Origin: Clostridia bacterium
Lineage (GTDB): Bacteria; Bacillota; Clostridia; Oscillospirales; CAG-272
Direction of reading: 5' to 3'
NCBI GenBank assembly: GCA_900753295.1
Contig: CAADYQ010000094.1
Coordinates: forward strand, 1-11,824
DNA length: 11,824 bases
Shown here: one piece after another, positions 1 to 7,111 of the stretch
Numbering within the stretch: position 1 is the first letter of the stretch
Layout of the letters: each line of letters begins with the position of its first letter
The notes under the pieces: model-generated
The model's database searches: none
What the model was told of the DNA's origin: nothing
Seen by the model: only the letters and a program-made list of their open reading frames with translations
Made by a program: the position numbers and the translations under genes

Positions 1-366
1 GAGGGTGCACACGGCACCGACGGATATCAGCCCACCGGACACAAAGCCGGGTCTGAAGGCGGCGGAAAGCATGAAGCGGCGGAATCGGAACCGCTTGCGC
101 GGATCGTTATCGGCATCATACACCGTCTGCGCCATGCCGAGCGCTTCTCCGCACGCAAAGCCGAAAAACCTATCCGCAACGTCGGAATAAAAAGCATCCA
201 TCGCCTCGCCGCTCACGCCGGTAAAATGCGGATAGCATATCTCGGCGGAAAGAAGAGTCGTGCCGTTACCGAGCAATTTGCGTGCGCGGCGCATTTCATA
301 TTCCGACGGCTCGCCGCCAAACAAAGCGCGCATGTCGATTTTGCTGTTTTCGCCGCTTTTTTTCAT
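1..366 (-). CDS. Small unrecognised protein, C-terminus cut off by window edge
   Basis: An open frame of 122 codons runs from ATG at 366 to the left edge with no stop, so only the N-terminal part is visible. The start is supported by GGAGG at 376-380 (read on the minus strand), 9 bases upstream; another ATG at 375 directly abuts that site and is less likely. The product begins MKKSGENSKIDMRALF and has no signal peptide or membrane segment in the visible part. It contains a beta-like stretch (LLSAEICYPHFTG, near residues 38-50) followed by a helix with FYSDVADRFFGFA. That pattern, a 'YP-x-(I/F)-x-G' strand then a helix with 'FY..VADRF', loosely recalls the DUF3298/RsiV-type extracytoplasmic fold, but this is from memory and weak. 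Codon usage matches the neighbouring genes, and it is divergent from the ABC operon. No function is assigned. Confidence 0.72.
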   Translation of the reverse strand, partial: MKKSGENSKIDMRALFGGEPSEYEMRRARKLLGNGTTLLSAEICYPHFTGVSGEAMDAFYSDVADRFFGFACGEALGMAQTVYDADNDPRKRFRFRRFMLSAAFRPGFVSGGLISVGAVCTL

Positions 367-506
367 GCTCTGCATCCTCCGGATATAAAGATCCCATCGT
401 CATATAATATTCACCCGCACGGCGGCGTTATGCCAAACAAATAGCTCCACATGCGTATAATAATGGCGTGCGCCGCTTCTCTTTCCTTAAGATTTCTTTA
501 TTTTCA

Positions 507-534
507 TTGACAAGCGGCAAAAATATGGTATAAT
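507..534 (+). promoter_or_regulatory. Sigma-A promoter of the ABC transporter operon
   Basis: A perfect -35 box TTGACA lies at 507-512 and a perfect -10 box TATAAT at 529-534, separated by 16 bases. The -10 is preceded by TG at 526-527, giving an extended -10. Transcription should begin near 541, leaving a short leader of about 27 bases with GAAAGG at 550-555 as the ribosome site for the ATG at 568. The leader is too short for a riboswitch. Such a near-ideal core promoter suggests strong basal expression unless a repressor acts; no regulator gene is adjacent. In the rest of the 201-base gap (367-567) I see no convincing promoter for the minus-strand gene. Confidence 0.85.
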
Positions 535-567
535 AATTTTAATATCAATGAAAGGTACGGTAACATC

Positions 568-1602
568 ATGAACCGATCTCAATCCTCCGCGCCTGTGCTG
601 TCGATAAAACACCTCTCAAAGCAATTCGGAAAAAGACGCATACTTACCGACATCACGCTTGACGTCATGCCGGGAGAAATATTCGGCTTTCTCGGTCCGA
701 ACGGCTCGGGCAAAACGACAACGATAAAGCTTATGCTCGGACTCCTCCGTATAGAAAGCGGAGAGATAAGCATTTGCGGGCACAACGTAAAGACCGATTT
801 TGAAGCGGCAATGACCTGCGTTGGCGGTATCATTGAAAATCCCGAAATGTACCGCTACCTTTCGGGACGCGAAAATCTTGAGCTTTACCGCCGTATGTAC
901 GACGATGTTCCGCGCGAACGCATTGACGAGCTTATAAAGCTGGTGCGTCTTGAGGCGCGCGCGGACGACAAAATAGCAAAATACTCGCTTGGTATGCGTC
1001 AGCGCCTCGGGCTTGCGCAGGCATTGCTGAACCATCCGAAGCTGCTCGTTCTCGATGAGCCGACGAACGGGCTTGACCCCGCCGGCATAAAGGAGTTGCG
1101 CGACATACTGAAGGAGCTTTCGCACACAGAAAACGTTTCTGTTTTCATTTCAAGTCACCAGCTTGCCGAGCTTGACCTGATGTGCGACCGCGTGGGCATA
1201 CTCGACCGCGGCGTGCTTCTGCGCACGATGTCTATCGAGGAGGTCCGCAGCGCCGGCGTTTCAAACAGCTCGGTGGTCGAAGTATCGGTGCCGGAGGCTC
1301 AGCGCGAGGCAGCCGCGGCTGCGGCGCTCGGTCTCGGCGAGGGCGTAAGCACTGCCACTGTGGACGGCAAGCTGCGCGTCACCCTTCCGGCTGGCAAAGA
1401 GAGCGGGCTTATGCGCGCGCTCGTTATGGCGGGCTGCGACGTATCTGCGCTGACGCCCGTTAAGCATTCGCTTGAGGACGTCTATCTCGAAACGACCCGC
1501 GAATACACCCCGGCAGGCGGCGGCGGAACGCCCGGATATGCGCCGAAGGCTCCCGACGTCTCACATGACAGCGACTCCAAGGAAGGAGGCGACAGCCAAT
1601 GA
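568..1602 (+). CDS. ABC transporter ATP-binding protein, BcrA-like
   Basis: A cytoplasmic ATPase of 344 residues that should power the two permeases encoded next. The nucleotide-binding domain occupies roughly residues 10-225. Walker A is GPNGSGKT (43-50); the Q-loop position reads IIENPE (88-93) with Glu, as in many bacitracin-type ATPases; the signature is YSLGMRQR (139-146), a known variant of LSGGQ; Walker B is LLVLDEP (159-165); the D-loop is GLDP (168-171); the switch His is H197 in SSH. All catalytic positions are intact. A C-terminal regulatory region follows, ending in SLEDVYLETT (301-310), a usual terminus of this subfamily. A Gly/Pro/Asp/Ser-rich tail (311-344) is extra and looks disordered. 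The stop overlaps the next start by four bases (ATGA), indicating translational coupling. The family exports peptides or hydrophobic compounds and often gives antibiotic self-protection; the substrate here is unknown. Confidence 0.95.
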   Translation: MNRSQSSAPVLSIKHLSKQFGKRRILTDITLDVMPGEIFGFLGPNGSGKTTTIKLMLGLLRIESGEISICGHNVKTDFEAAMTCVGGIIENPEMYRYLSGRENLELYRRMYDDVPRERIDELIKLVRLEARADDKIAKYSLGMRQRLGLAQALLNHPKLLVLDEPTNGLDPAGIKELRDILKELSHTENVSVFISSHQLAELDLMCDRVGILDRGVLLRTMSIEEVRSAGVSNSSVVEVSVPEAQREAAAAAALGLGEGVSTATVDGKLRVTLPAGKESGLMRALVMAGCDVSALTPVKHSLEDVYLETTREYTPAGGGGTPGYAPKAPDVSHDSDSKEGGDSQ

Positions 1603-3356
1603 AAAAGCTCGCACGCCTCATAGGTAACGAAAACAAAAAGGTGCTGAAGCAGACCGGGCTTCGCGTACTGCTTATAATAATCGCCGCGCTGACAGCCCTT
1701 GCCCCACTGCTTGACTTTACACTCAAGAAAATAGTCGGATCCCCATCTTACAGCGGTCATGACTCCAATTACTGGACTTATAACACCGAGCGGCTGAAAA
1801 AACAGCTAGCTGATGCCGAGGAAAACGGCCGCATCTGCGACGCGGAATACTACCGTGTATTCCTTGACACCACGGAATTCTTTGAAAAAAACAACATACA
1901 TGAGGATTGGCGCATAGATGTATTCCGCTCGGATTACGCCACTCTGCGCGGCACCGTCGGTCTTGTAAAGCTGATAATAGAAGACGGCGTTGACAGCGAT
2001 GACATCAAAGAATCCATGATGTCCAGCTTTCTTTACGAGATAGACCCCAACGGGATATACCCTTATCAGACCGTTCTCCTGCCCGAAAACATAGAGGCGA
2101 CCTACAAGGCGCAAAAGGACGCGCTTGCGGAGCTTGAAGAGCGCATTCTCACATACACGCTTGGGGACTACTATGCGAGTAAACTTGAGGAAGCCAAAGC
2201 CGCGCTTGAAGCCGCGCGCCAGAGCGTAGAGTATCTGAAAAGCGGCAGCGCCCCCGCGGACCCCAGGCTAACCCCCGAGCTTTCCGCAGAATTCATAGCT
2301 TATGAGGTTGCGCTCGGCGAGCGCTTAGTCGAATGGAACGAGCTGAACGTCCAGGCATGGCAATGGCTCACCGACAACGTGTTCGATTACCGCGGCTGGC
2401 AGTTCAATACCGTTGTAAAGCTGCAGTGGCTAAAGACTCTTGCCGACTCGCCAACCGGCGTGTCACGCGAGCTGTTCTACGCTTTCGATTACTTCTCATC
2501 CGACATCGTGGACTATGAGGAATACATCGCCATGACGCAGAAGAACGCACGCAGCTTTGAAGAGGCCTCGGCTATCATCCGTGCGAGCATGGAGCACGGA
2601 GTTCCGATACGCGGAACGGTGAACGACTCCACCAAGACCCTTTTCCTTTCCGAATTTTCATCGTCATTCGGGATCATAGTTATTTTCGTCATTATTCTTG
2701 CGGGTATGACGCTTTCGAATGAGTACACCTCCGGCACGGTGCGACTGCTTCTCATCCGTCCGCAGCGCCGCTCAAGGATACTCGCCTCAAAACTGCTGTC
2801 CGGCGGCATACTGTGGGTCGCCGCAACAGCCGTAGCATCGGTACTGCTGGCAGTGGAATGCATAGCTCTGTTCGGCGTCAAGGACCTCTTTACCCCGGCA
2901 ATATTCAATCACGGCACAAAGGTCATGATCGTGCCCGCAATATTTGCGTTTTTGTGGCGCGTGCTGCTTTCCTTCATATCAACGGCTCCGATCATTCTGT
3001 TTACGCTCCTTATCTCAACGCTGATAAAGAGATCGGCGCTCCCGATAGCGCTCGCTATGATATGCCGCTTCAGCACCTCGGTGATCACCACCGTCTCGCT
3101 CAGCCTCCAAAAATTGCATCTTGAATATACTCCTCTGCCCTACCTTGACCTCACGTCATTCATAGGCAACACCGCAGAGCGCTATATTATTGACGGCGGC
3201 TTTACATTGGACAATATCTTCGGCGCAGCCGAAAAAACACTGATCAGCTCCGGCAACTACCGCATTTCGATAGGCATTGCCTGGCTCGTCGGTATAGCCG
3301 CAGTTCTCACCGTACTATCGTTCGTATCCTTTGACCGCCAGCAGATAAAAAACTGA
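1599..3356 (+). CDS. ABC-2 type permease with large extracytoplasmic insertion (first paralogue)
   Basis: An integral membrane subunit of 585 residues, well above the usual 250-400 of simple ABC-2 permeases. The N-terminus (RLIGNENKK, 6-14) is the cytoplasmic motif common in this family. Membrane segment 1 is near 21-41. Residues about 42-354 form a hydrophilic, mostly helical insertion predicted outside the membrane, including a likely coiled stretch near 170-215. The membrane core resumes at 355-372 and is followed by SNEYTSGTVRLLLIRP (373-388), the conserved cytoplasmic coupling motif of this family, then segments near 402-425, 445-474, 480-500 and 556-576. The gene starts within the ATPase stop codon and has GGAGG about 10 bases upstream. 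Only 10 bases separate it from its paralogue, so the two probably make a heterodimeric channel. The extracellular part may bind substrate or shield a target; that is inference. Confidence 0.9.
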   Translation: MKKLARLIGNENKKVLKQTGLRVLLIIIAALTALAPLLDFTLKKIVGSPSYSGHDSNYWTYNTERLKKQLADAEENGRICDAEYYRVFLDTTEFFEKNNIHEDWRIDVFRSDYATLRGTVGLVKLIIEDGVDSDDIKESMMSSFLYEIDPNGIYPYQTVLLPENIEATYKAQKDALAELEERILTYTLGDYYASKLEEAKAALEAARQSVEYLKSGSAPADPRLTPELSAEFIAYEVALGERLVEWNELNVQAWQWLTDNVFDYRGWQFNTVVKLQWLKTLADSPTGVSRELFYAFDYFSSDIVDYEEYIAMTQKNARSFEEASAIIRASMEHGVPIRGTVNDSTKTLFLSEFSSSFGIIVIFVIILAGMTLSNEYTSGTVRLLLIRPQRRSRILASKLLSGGILWVAATAVASVLLAVECIALFGVKDLFTPAIFNHGTKVMIVPAIFAFLWRVLLSFISTAPIILFTLLISTLIKRSALPIALAMICRFSTSVITTVSLSLQKLHLEYTPLPYLDLTSFIGNTAERYIIDGGFTLDNIFGAAEKTLISSGNYRISIGIAWLVGIAAVLTVLSFVSFDRQQIKN

Positions 3357-3366
3357 GGTTGCAAAA

Positions 3367-5103
3367 ATGTCAGGACTGTCAAGGCTCATAGGTAACGAAA
3401 ATAAAAAAACCGCCAAACAGCTCGGTTTTTCAGTACTTCTGATAATAATAGCCGTAATAAGCGCCGCTTCGGTCGCGCTTGGGGCATTTATTTCCGCCAA
3501 TACCGCCGGGCGACGCCTGCAGGAAACCGAATACATCGTATCTATGGCTGAGCGCGCCCGTGAAAGCGGTGATGTGATAGGTGAAAAATACTGGCGCGTA
3601 TACGAACATGCCAACGACCTGTTTGAAAACCGCATTGGCGGTTCGGACGCCGAGTGGAAGATCGAATTATTCTACAGCGACTACTCTGCCATACTCGGCT
3701 GGATCGCAATTGCGGAATGCGCCGCATCCGGCAGCTACACGATAGAGGACATACAAAAATCGGCGCTCGGCAGCTTTCTTTACCACGATATGCCGGATGA
3801 GATCGCCAAATATGACGGTTATCTTTCCGAAGAAAACATAGCAAAAGCGCTCCCGGCACTGCTCGCAGATGAGGAAAAGCTCCGTAACGAAATACTGAAC
3901 TATTCGCTTGCCGATCATTACACCGTAAGTCTTGATACCGCACGGGCTGAACGCGACCTGTGCGCCGCAGAAGCGGAGCTGTATGCCTCCGGCGGCGGAA
4001 CGGTACCGGAATGGGCTGCGTCCCCCGAAGTCGTCACGGCATACCGCGAATACATGCGCGCCTCTGCCGAAAGCCGCCTTGAAACAGCGGAGCTTTCGCT
4101 TTACGGATGGCAGCTGCTGTGCGAAAATCTGTATGAGTACGGGAGCTGGCAGTACCGCACAGTCTCCGAGCTTCTTTCCGCACTTGCCGCAGATTGCACG
4201 GCTATCGTCCCCATCCCGCGCGAACTTTACGAAGCACAGTACCGCAGTGTCAGCTACGAGCGTTATCTCCGGGGTCTTGCGGAGGCTCAGCGCCGCTTTG
4301 ACGATACAGTGACTCTTGTGAAGTACAGTCTTGACCGCAACATACCTCTTGAGGGTGCGGTCAAAGGCTCGGCAAAAAAGGCTGTCGTCTCTGCGGTATC
4401 GACCGCAACGGGACTGCTTGCTATATTTTCCGTGATACTTGCGGGAACAACGCTTTCTGGCGAATACACCTCCGGCACGATACGTCTTCTCCTTATACGT
4501 CCGCGCGGACGCGGAAAAATACTCGCCTCAAAGCTGATATCCCTTTATATCCGGTGGTTCGCATCGGCACTTATCCTGTCTCTCATGCTCACAGCCGAAT
4601 GCGCCGTCATTTACGGAATAAACGATATCTTCACGCCGGACCTTTTTATCGTCGGCGGACATGTGGTGCCGCTCCCATCTGTACTCACACTTATTCTCCG
4701 CATCATCCTTGCCGTGCTGTCGGCATCCCCGACAGTGCTTCTGGCATTGATGATATCAACGCTCATAAAGCGCCCGGCGCTTCCGATAGCGCTTTCAATG
4801 ATAGCCCGCCTCTCCACGGCGACGGTCACATCGCTCGCAGTGCTTATAAACACCACGCTCCCCGGACTGCACCTTGAATATTCCCCGCTGCCCTACCTTG
4901 ACCTGACCGTATTCATAACCACGCCCGCAGCTTATTACATGACAGCGGGGGGCGGACTGGCGGAAGGCATTATCCGGACCGCGATCTTTGTGTACAGCAG
5001 CATATACAGTCTTACGGTCGGCATCGTGTGGATGGCATTGCTGTCCGTGCTGCTGACAGCGCTGTCCTTCGTTTCATTCACCAAACAGCAGATCAAAAAT
5101 TAA
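3367..5103 (+). CDS. ABC-2 type permease with large extracytoplasmic insertion (second paralogue)
   Basis: A 578-residue membrane protein homologous along its whole length to the preceding permease. Shared landmarks by eye are RLIGNENKK (6-14), W[KR]I[ED][LV]F.SDY in the insertion (97-106), SGEYTSGTIRLLLIRP (364-379), LHLEYSPLPYLDLT (501-514) and the terminus SFVSF..QQIKN. Membrane segments are near 21-42, 345-363, 390-415, 436-464, 470-495 and 549-570; residues about 43-340 are the extracytoplasmic insertion. The insertion has diverged more than the membrane core. A ribosome site GAGG (3355-3358) overlaps the stop codon of the previous gene, so translation is probably coupled. The pair most likely arose by tandem duplication and now forms a heterodimer with one shared ATPase. 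A homodimer of each, used alternately, cannot be excluded. Confidence 0.9.
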   Translation: MSGLSRLIGNENKKTAKQLGFSVLLIIIAVISAASVALGAFISANTAGRRLQETEYIVSMAERARESGDVIGEKYWRVYEHANDLFENRIGGSDAEWKIELFYSDYSAILGWIAIAECAASGSYTIEDIQKSALGSFLYHDMPDEIAKYDGYLSEENIAKALPALLADEEKLRNEILNYSLADHYTVSLDTARAERDLCAAEAELYASGGGTVPEWAASPEVVTAYREYMRASAESRLETAELSLYGWQLLCENLYEYGSWQYRTVSELLSALAADCTAIVPIPRELYEAQYRSVSYERYLRGLAEAQRRFDDTVTLVKYSLDRNIPLEGAVKGSAKKAVVSAVSTATGLLAIFSVILAGTTLSGEYTSGTIRLLLIRPRGRGKILASKLISLYIRWFASALILSLMLTAECAVIYGINDIFTPDLFIVGGHVVPLPSVLTLILRIILAVLSASPTVLLALMISTLIKRPALPIALSMIARLSTATVTSLAVLINTTLPGLHLEYSPLPYLDLTVFITTPAAYYMTAGGGLAEGIIRTAIFVYSSIYSLTVGIVWMALLSVLLTALSFVSFTKQQIKN

Positions 5104-5134
5104 TCAAATAAAAAAGATAAGAAAGGCAAATCCA

Positions 5135-5986
5135 ATGACAACATTCGACATTAAAAAAGATGCCGCCGAGCGGATAATAATCGTGGCTCACCGCGGCTCC
5201 TGCGGCGGAAACATTCCCTGCAACACCATGGCGGCATATGAAATAGCCGTAAAGCACGGCGCCGATATGATAGAGGTAGACGTGAGCAAGAGCGCCGACG
5301 GCACGCTCTGGATACTCCACCCGAAGATGGAATATGTCCACCTCAACTACATCGGCACCGAGTTCGCACAGCGCCTGCCCGATATGCACGACGACGAGAT
5401 ACGCCGTCTGCGCTACGTCAGCGCCGACCGTGCTTACACCGAGTGGCCGCTCTGCACCCTTGACGAGGTGTTCGACCGCTTCAAGGGCGTATGCTACATA
5501 AACATCGATAAGTTCTGGGAGAACCCCCGCGAGATCTCCGATGCCATCCGTGCGCACGGCATGGAGGAGCAGATCATTGCCAAGACCTCGCCGAAGCCCG
5601 AGCTGTTCGACATCATCGAAGAGTACGGACACGGCATCCAGTACCTCCCCATACTCAAGAAGGATGACGGCGTACACGAGGAGCTTATGCACCGCAACAT
5701 CAGATACGTAGGCGCTGAGGTCGTTTTTGCCGATGAGAACGCATACATCGCAAGCCCCGAGTTCATAGACAAGCTGCACGGCGACGGAAAGCTCGTATGG
5801 GCTAACGCCATCCTTTACAACTACAAGGTACCGCTTGCCGCCGGACATTCCGACGATGTGTCCCTTGTAAAGGATCCCGCCCTCGGCTGGGGCTGGCTCG
5901 CCGACCGCGGCTTTGATATCATCCAGACAGACTGGGTGCTCGCCATGGCAAAATACCTGGGCGAGAGCGGCAAGAGATACCACTGA
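5135..5986 (+). CDS. Glycerophosphodiester phosphodiesterase family protein, divergent active site
   Basis: A 283-residue TIM-barrel protein without signal peptide, so probably cytoplasmic. Members of the family hydrolyse glycerophosphodiesters to glycerol 3-phosphate and an alcohol. Seen here: AHRG (18-21), GADMIEVDV (42-50) with metal ligands E47 and D49, H62 at the second catalytic His, NID (123-125) at the third metal-ligand region, with D125 where Glu is usual, and GFDIIQTD (259-266) closing the barrel. Differences: the usual ENT reads CNT (29-31), the HD motif reads HP (62-63), and the conserved Lys after the third ligand is absent. The 'NIDK' variant occurs, as I recall, in a GDPD-like clade with unsettled substrates, so glycerophosphodiester cleavage should not be assumed. 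AAAGG at 5122-5126 supports the start. It lies 31 bases after the permease gene with no terminator between, so it is probably the last gene of the ABC operon. Confidence 0.88.
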   Translation: MTTFDIKKDAAERIIIVAHRGSCGGNIPCNTMAAYEIAVKHGADMIEVDVSKSADGTLWILHPKMEYVHLNYIGTEFAQRLPDMHDDEIRRLRYVSADRAYTEWPLCTLDEVFDRFKGVCYINIDKFWENPREISDAIRAHGMEEQIIAKTSPKPELFDIIEEYGHGIQYLPILKKDDGVHEELMHRNIRYVGAEVVFADENAYIASPEFIDKLHGDGKLVWANAILYNYKVPLAAGHSDDVSLVKDPALGWGWLADRGFDIIQTDWVLAMAKYLGESGKRYH

Positions 5987-6000
5987 GCCGTTTTTCAATC

Positions 6001-6045
6001 AAAAAAACTCCCCGCCTGCCGCGCATTGCGCGGCAGGCGGGGAGT
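6001..6045. terminator. Bidirectional intrinsic terminator between convergent genes
   Basis: A perfect 18-base-pair, very GC-rich stem (6007-6024 with 6028-6045) with a three-base ATT loop. The run of seven A at 6001-6007 becomes a U-tract for transcripts coming from the minus-strand hydrolase gene, so termination should be strongest in that direction. Reading from the phosphodiesterase side, only TTTT at 6050-6053 follows, after a short interruption. It lies 20 bases after one stop codon and 16 bases after the other, so both genes share it. Confidence 0.88.
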
Positions 6046-6061
6046 CTGCTTTTCCGGATGC

Positions 6062-6724
6062 TCAAAGTGCTTCAAGCAGCTTTTCGTATTTGTTTGTCAG
6101 CCACTCGTATGCCTCGTGAGAGAAGTGATGGTTCGCGCCGATGCCAAGTTCGATGCCCTCGTCTATCCAAGGAAGCTGCGCGGGGTTCTGGAAGGATATC
6201 CCGCTCGCGCGGTAGTTGTCAAAGCAGGGCAGCGACCACAAACCGGCGACCTCGAGCATTGCATCAACATAATCGATATCGGTAAGACCGTATTTGTTTT
6301 TGCTCGGCCAGCGGTTGTAGGTGGTCATGAGAAGTATCTTCGCCTTCGGATATTTCTCGGTCAGACCCGCAATAAGAGTATTGAGCGCACCGTAAAATGT
6401 AGAGGTGTCGCGATATGAGCGATCCGCGCGGCACGCCTCGTCTCCGAGCGGCACATGAAGGCGCTTGTCGTTCGATCCGCCGAGCAGGACCACATAATCG
6501 GCGCCGTCAGCCATATCGGCATAGCGCACGCACATCGGCGGGTGCTTGTGCGTAGGCTCCTCGGTTGAAAAAGCCACGGGGTTGCCGTTGATACCATAGT
6601 TATAGGCTGTCATTCCGTGACGCTCCGCAAGGAGCGCGACCCATGTTGCGTCGGGACCCAGCTTGTTACCGTGAATAAGAGAACCGCCGAGCGCGACCAG
6701 TGTTTTTCCGTCAAGTACAGACAT
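6062..6724 (-). CDS. SGNH/GDSL-type hydrolase (predicted esterase)
   Basis: A 220-residue enzyme with no signal peptide, thus probably cytoplasmic. Block I reads ALGGSLIHG (11-19), with S15 as predicted nucleophile and Gly replacing Asp of GDSL. NYGINGN (42-48) fits block II (G44), and GGSND (82-86) fits block III with N85 for the oxyanion hole. Block V, usually DxxH, is not standard: the C-terminus has NHHFSHEAYEWL (198-209), where H199, H200 or H203 could be the catalytic His. The family removes acetyl or acyl groups from sugars, lipids or small esters; no substrate can be read from the sequence. The start at 6724 is chosen because GGAAGG sits 9 bases upstream; an upstream ATG at 6751 would place that ribosome site inside the gene. 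It is monocistronic, with its own promoter at 6854-6882 and terminator at 6001-6045. Confidence 0.85.
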   Translation of the reverse strand: MSVLDGKTLVALGGSLIHGNKLGPDATWVALLAERHGMTAYNYGINGNPVAFSTEEPTHKHPPMCVRYADMADGADYVVLLGGSNDKRLHVPLGDEACRADRSYRDTSTFYGALNTLIAGLTEKYPKAKILLMTTYNRWPSKNKYGLTDIDYVDAMLEVAGLWSLPCFDNYRASGISFQNPAQLPWIDEGIELGIGANHHFSHEAYEWLTNKYEKLLEAL

Positions 6725-6813
6725 GTTTTTCCGCCTTCCGCATTTCGGCATTTAATAAGAAAATGCAAAAACGCAAATAGAATTTTTATAAAATAATAAG
6801 ATACCGACCCACC

Positions 6814-6835
6814 GCACGCGGCACTGTGCACGCGG
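6814..6835. repeat. Short direct repeat in the hydrolase leader
   Basis: The octamer GCACGCGG occurs at 6814-6821 and again at 6828-6835, with start points 14 bases apart. It lies just downstream of the predicted transcription start of the minus-strand hydrolase gene and is GC-rich in an AT-rich leader. It might be an operator half-site pair or chance; eight bases is too short to be sure. Confidence 0.3.
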
Positions 6836-6853
6836 GTTTCGTGTCTGTTTTAT

Positions 6854-6882
6854 ATTATAGCAGTGAAAAGTTGCCCCGTCAA
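6854..6882 (-). promoter_or_regulatory. Sigma-A promoter of the SGNH hydrolase gene
   Basis: On the minus strand the -35 box TTGACG (complement of 6877-6882) and a perfect -10 box TATAAT (complement of 6854-6859) are separated by 17 bases. Transcription should start near 6847, leaving a leader of about 123 bases before the ATG at 6724, longer than the leaders of the other operons here. Confidence 0.8.
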
Positions 6883-7028
6883 GTATATTTATCACTAAAA
6901 ATCACGTTTTTTAAATGCAATTACACTTTTGTTTATTCATGACCGCTTTCTTATGTCCGTTTTTGCGCTCCGGTGTGCGCGCCACAATCTACTTCAGTAA
7001 GATTTCTACAAAAATAATAGCATATTTA

Positions 7029-7057
7029 TTGACACCGCCATTCAAAAATGATAAAAT
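7029..7057 (+). promoter_or_regulatory. Sigma-A promoter of the binding protein and sulfatase genes
   Basis: A perfect -35 box TTGACA (7029-7034) and -10 box TAAAAT (7052-7057) with 17-base spacing; TG at 7049-7050 gives an extended -10, the same architecture as the promoter at 507-534. The start is expected near 7064. The next ribosome site is AGGAAGG at 7095-7101. Confidence 0.82.
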
Positions 7058-7111
7058 TGAATCAAATAAAACGGAACGATACCGGATTCATTTAAGGAAG
7101 GAAACCAAGCA

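Larger units (their letters stand above)
6725..7111. other. Intergenic region between divergent hydrolase and binding-protein genes
   Basis: These 387 AT-rich bases hold two divergent sigma-A promoters (6854-6882 minus, 7029-7057 plus) and about 146 bases between their -35 boxes. The hydrolase leader is about 123 bases; the binding-protein leader is about 48. I found no recognisable riboswitch, no catabolite-repression-like operator and no credible small gene. A short 66-codon frame at 6915-7115 overlaps the promoter and the next start and is rejected. A GC-rich partly palindromic patch (GTGTGCGCGCCAC at 6973-6985) stands out against the AT-rich background as a possible operator, but this is weak. 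Confidence 0.7.

Noticed and set aside
616..1125. 169-codon minus-strand frame
   Set aside because: It is antisense to the ABC ATPase catalytic domain with all motifs intact on the plus strand; no ribosome site or family signal.
5093..5998. 301-codon frame on the minus strand opposite the GDPD gene
   Set aside because: It lies antisense to the GDPD gene, is Val/Ala/Leu/Gly-biased as expected for an antisense shadow of GC-rich codons, has no recognisable motifs and would run through the operon end.
6725..6751. Upstream ATG at 6751 as the start of the SGNH hydrolase
   Set aside because: The nine extra residues encode the GGAAGG ribosome site of the ATG at 6724; the fold starts directly after the inner Met.
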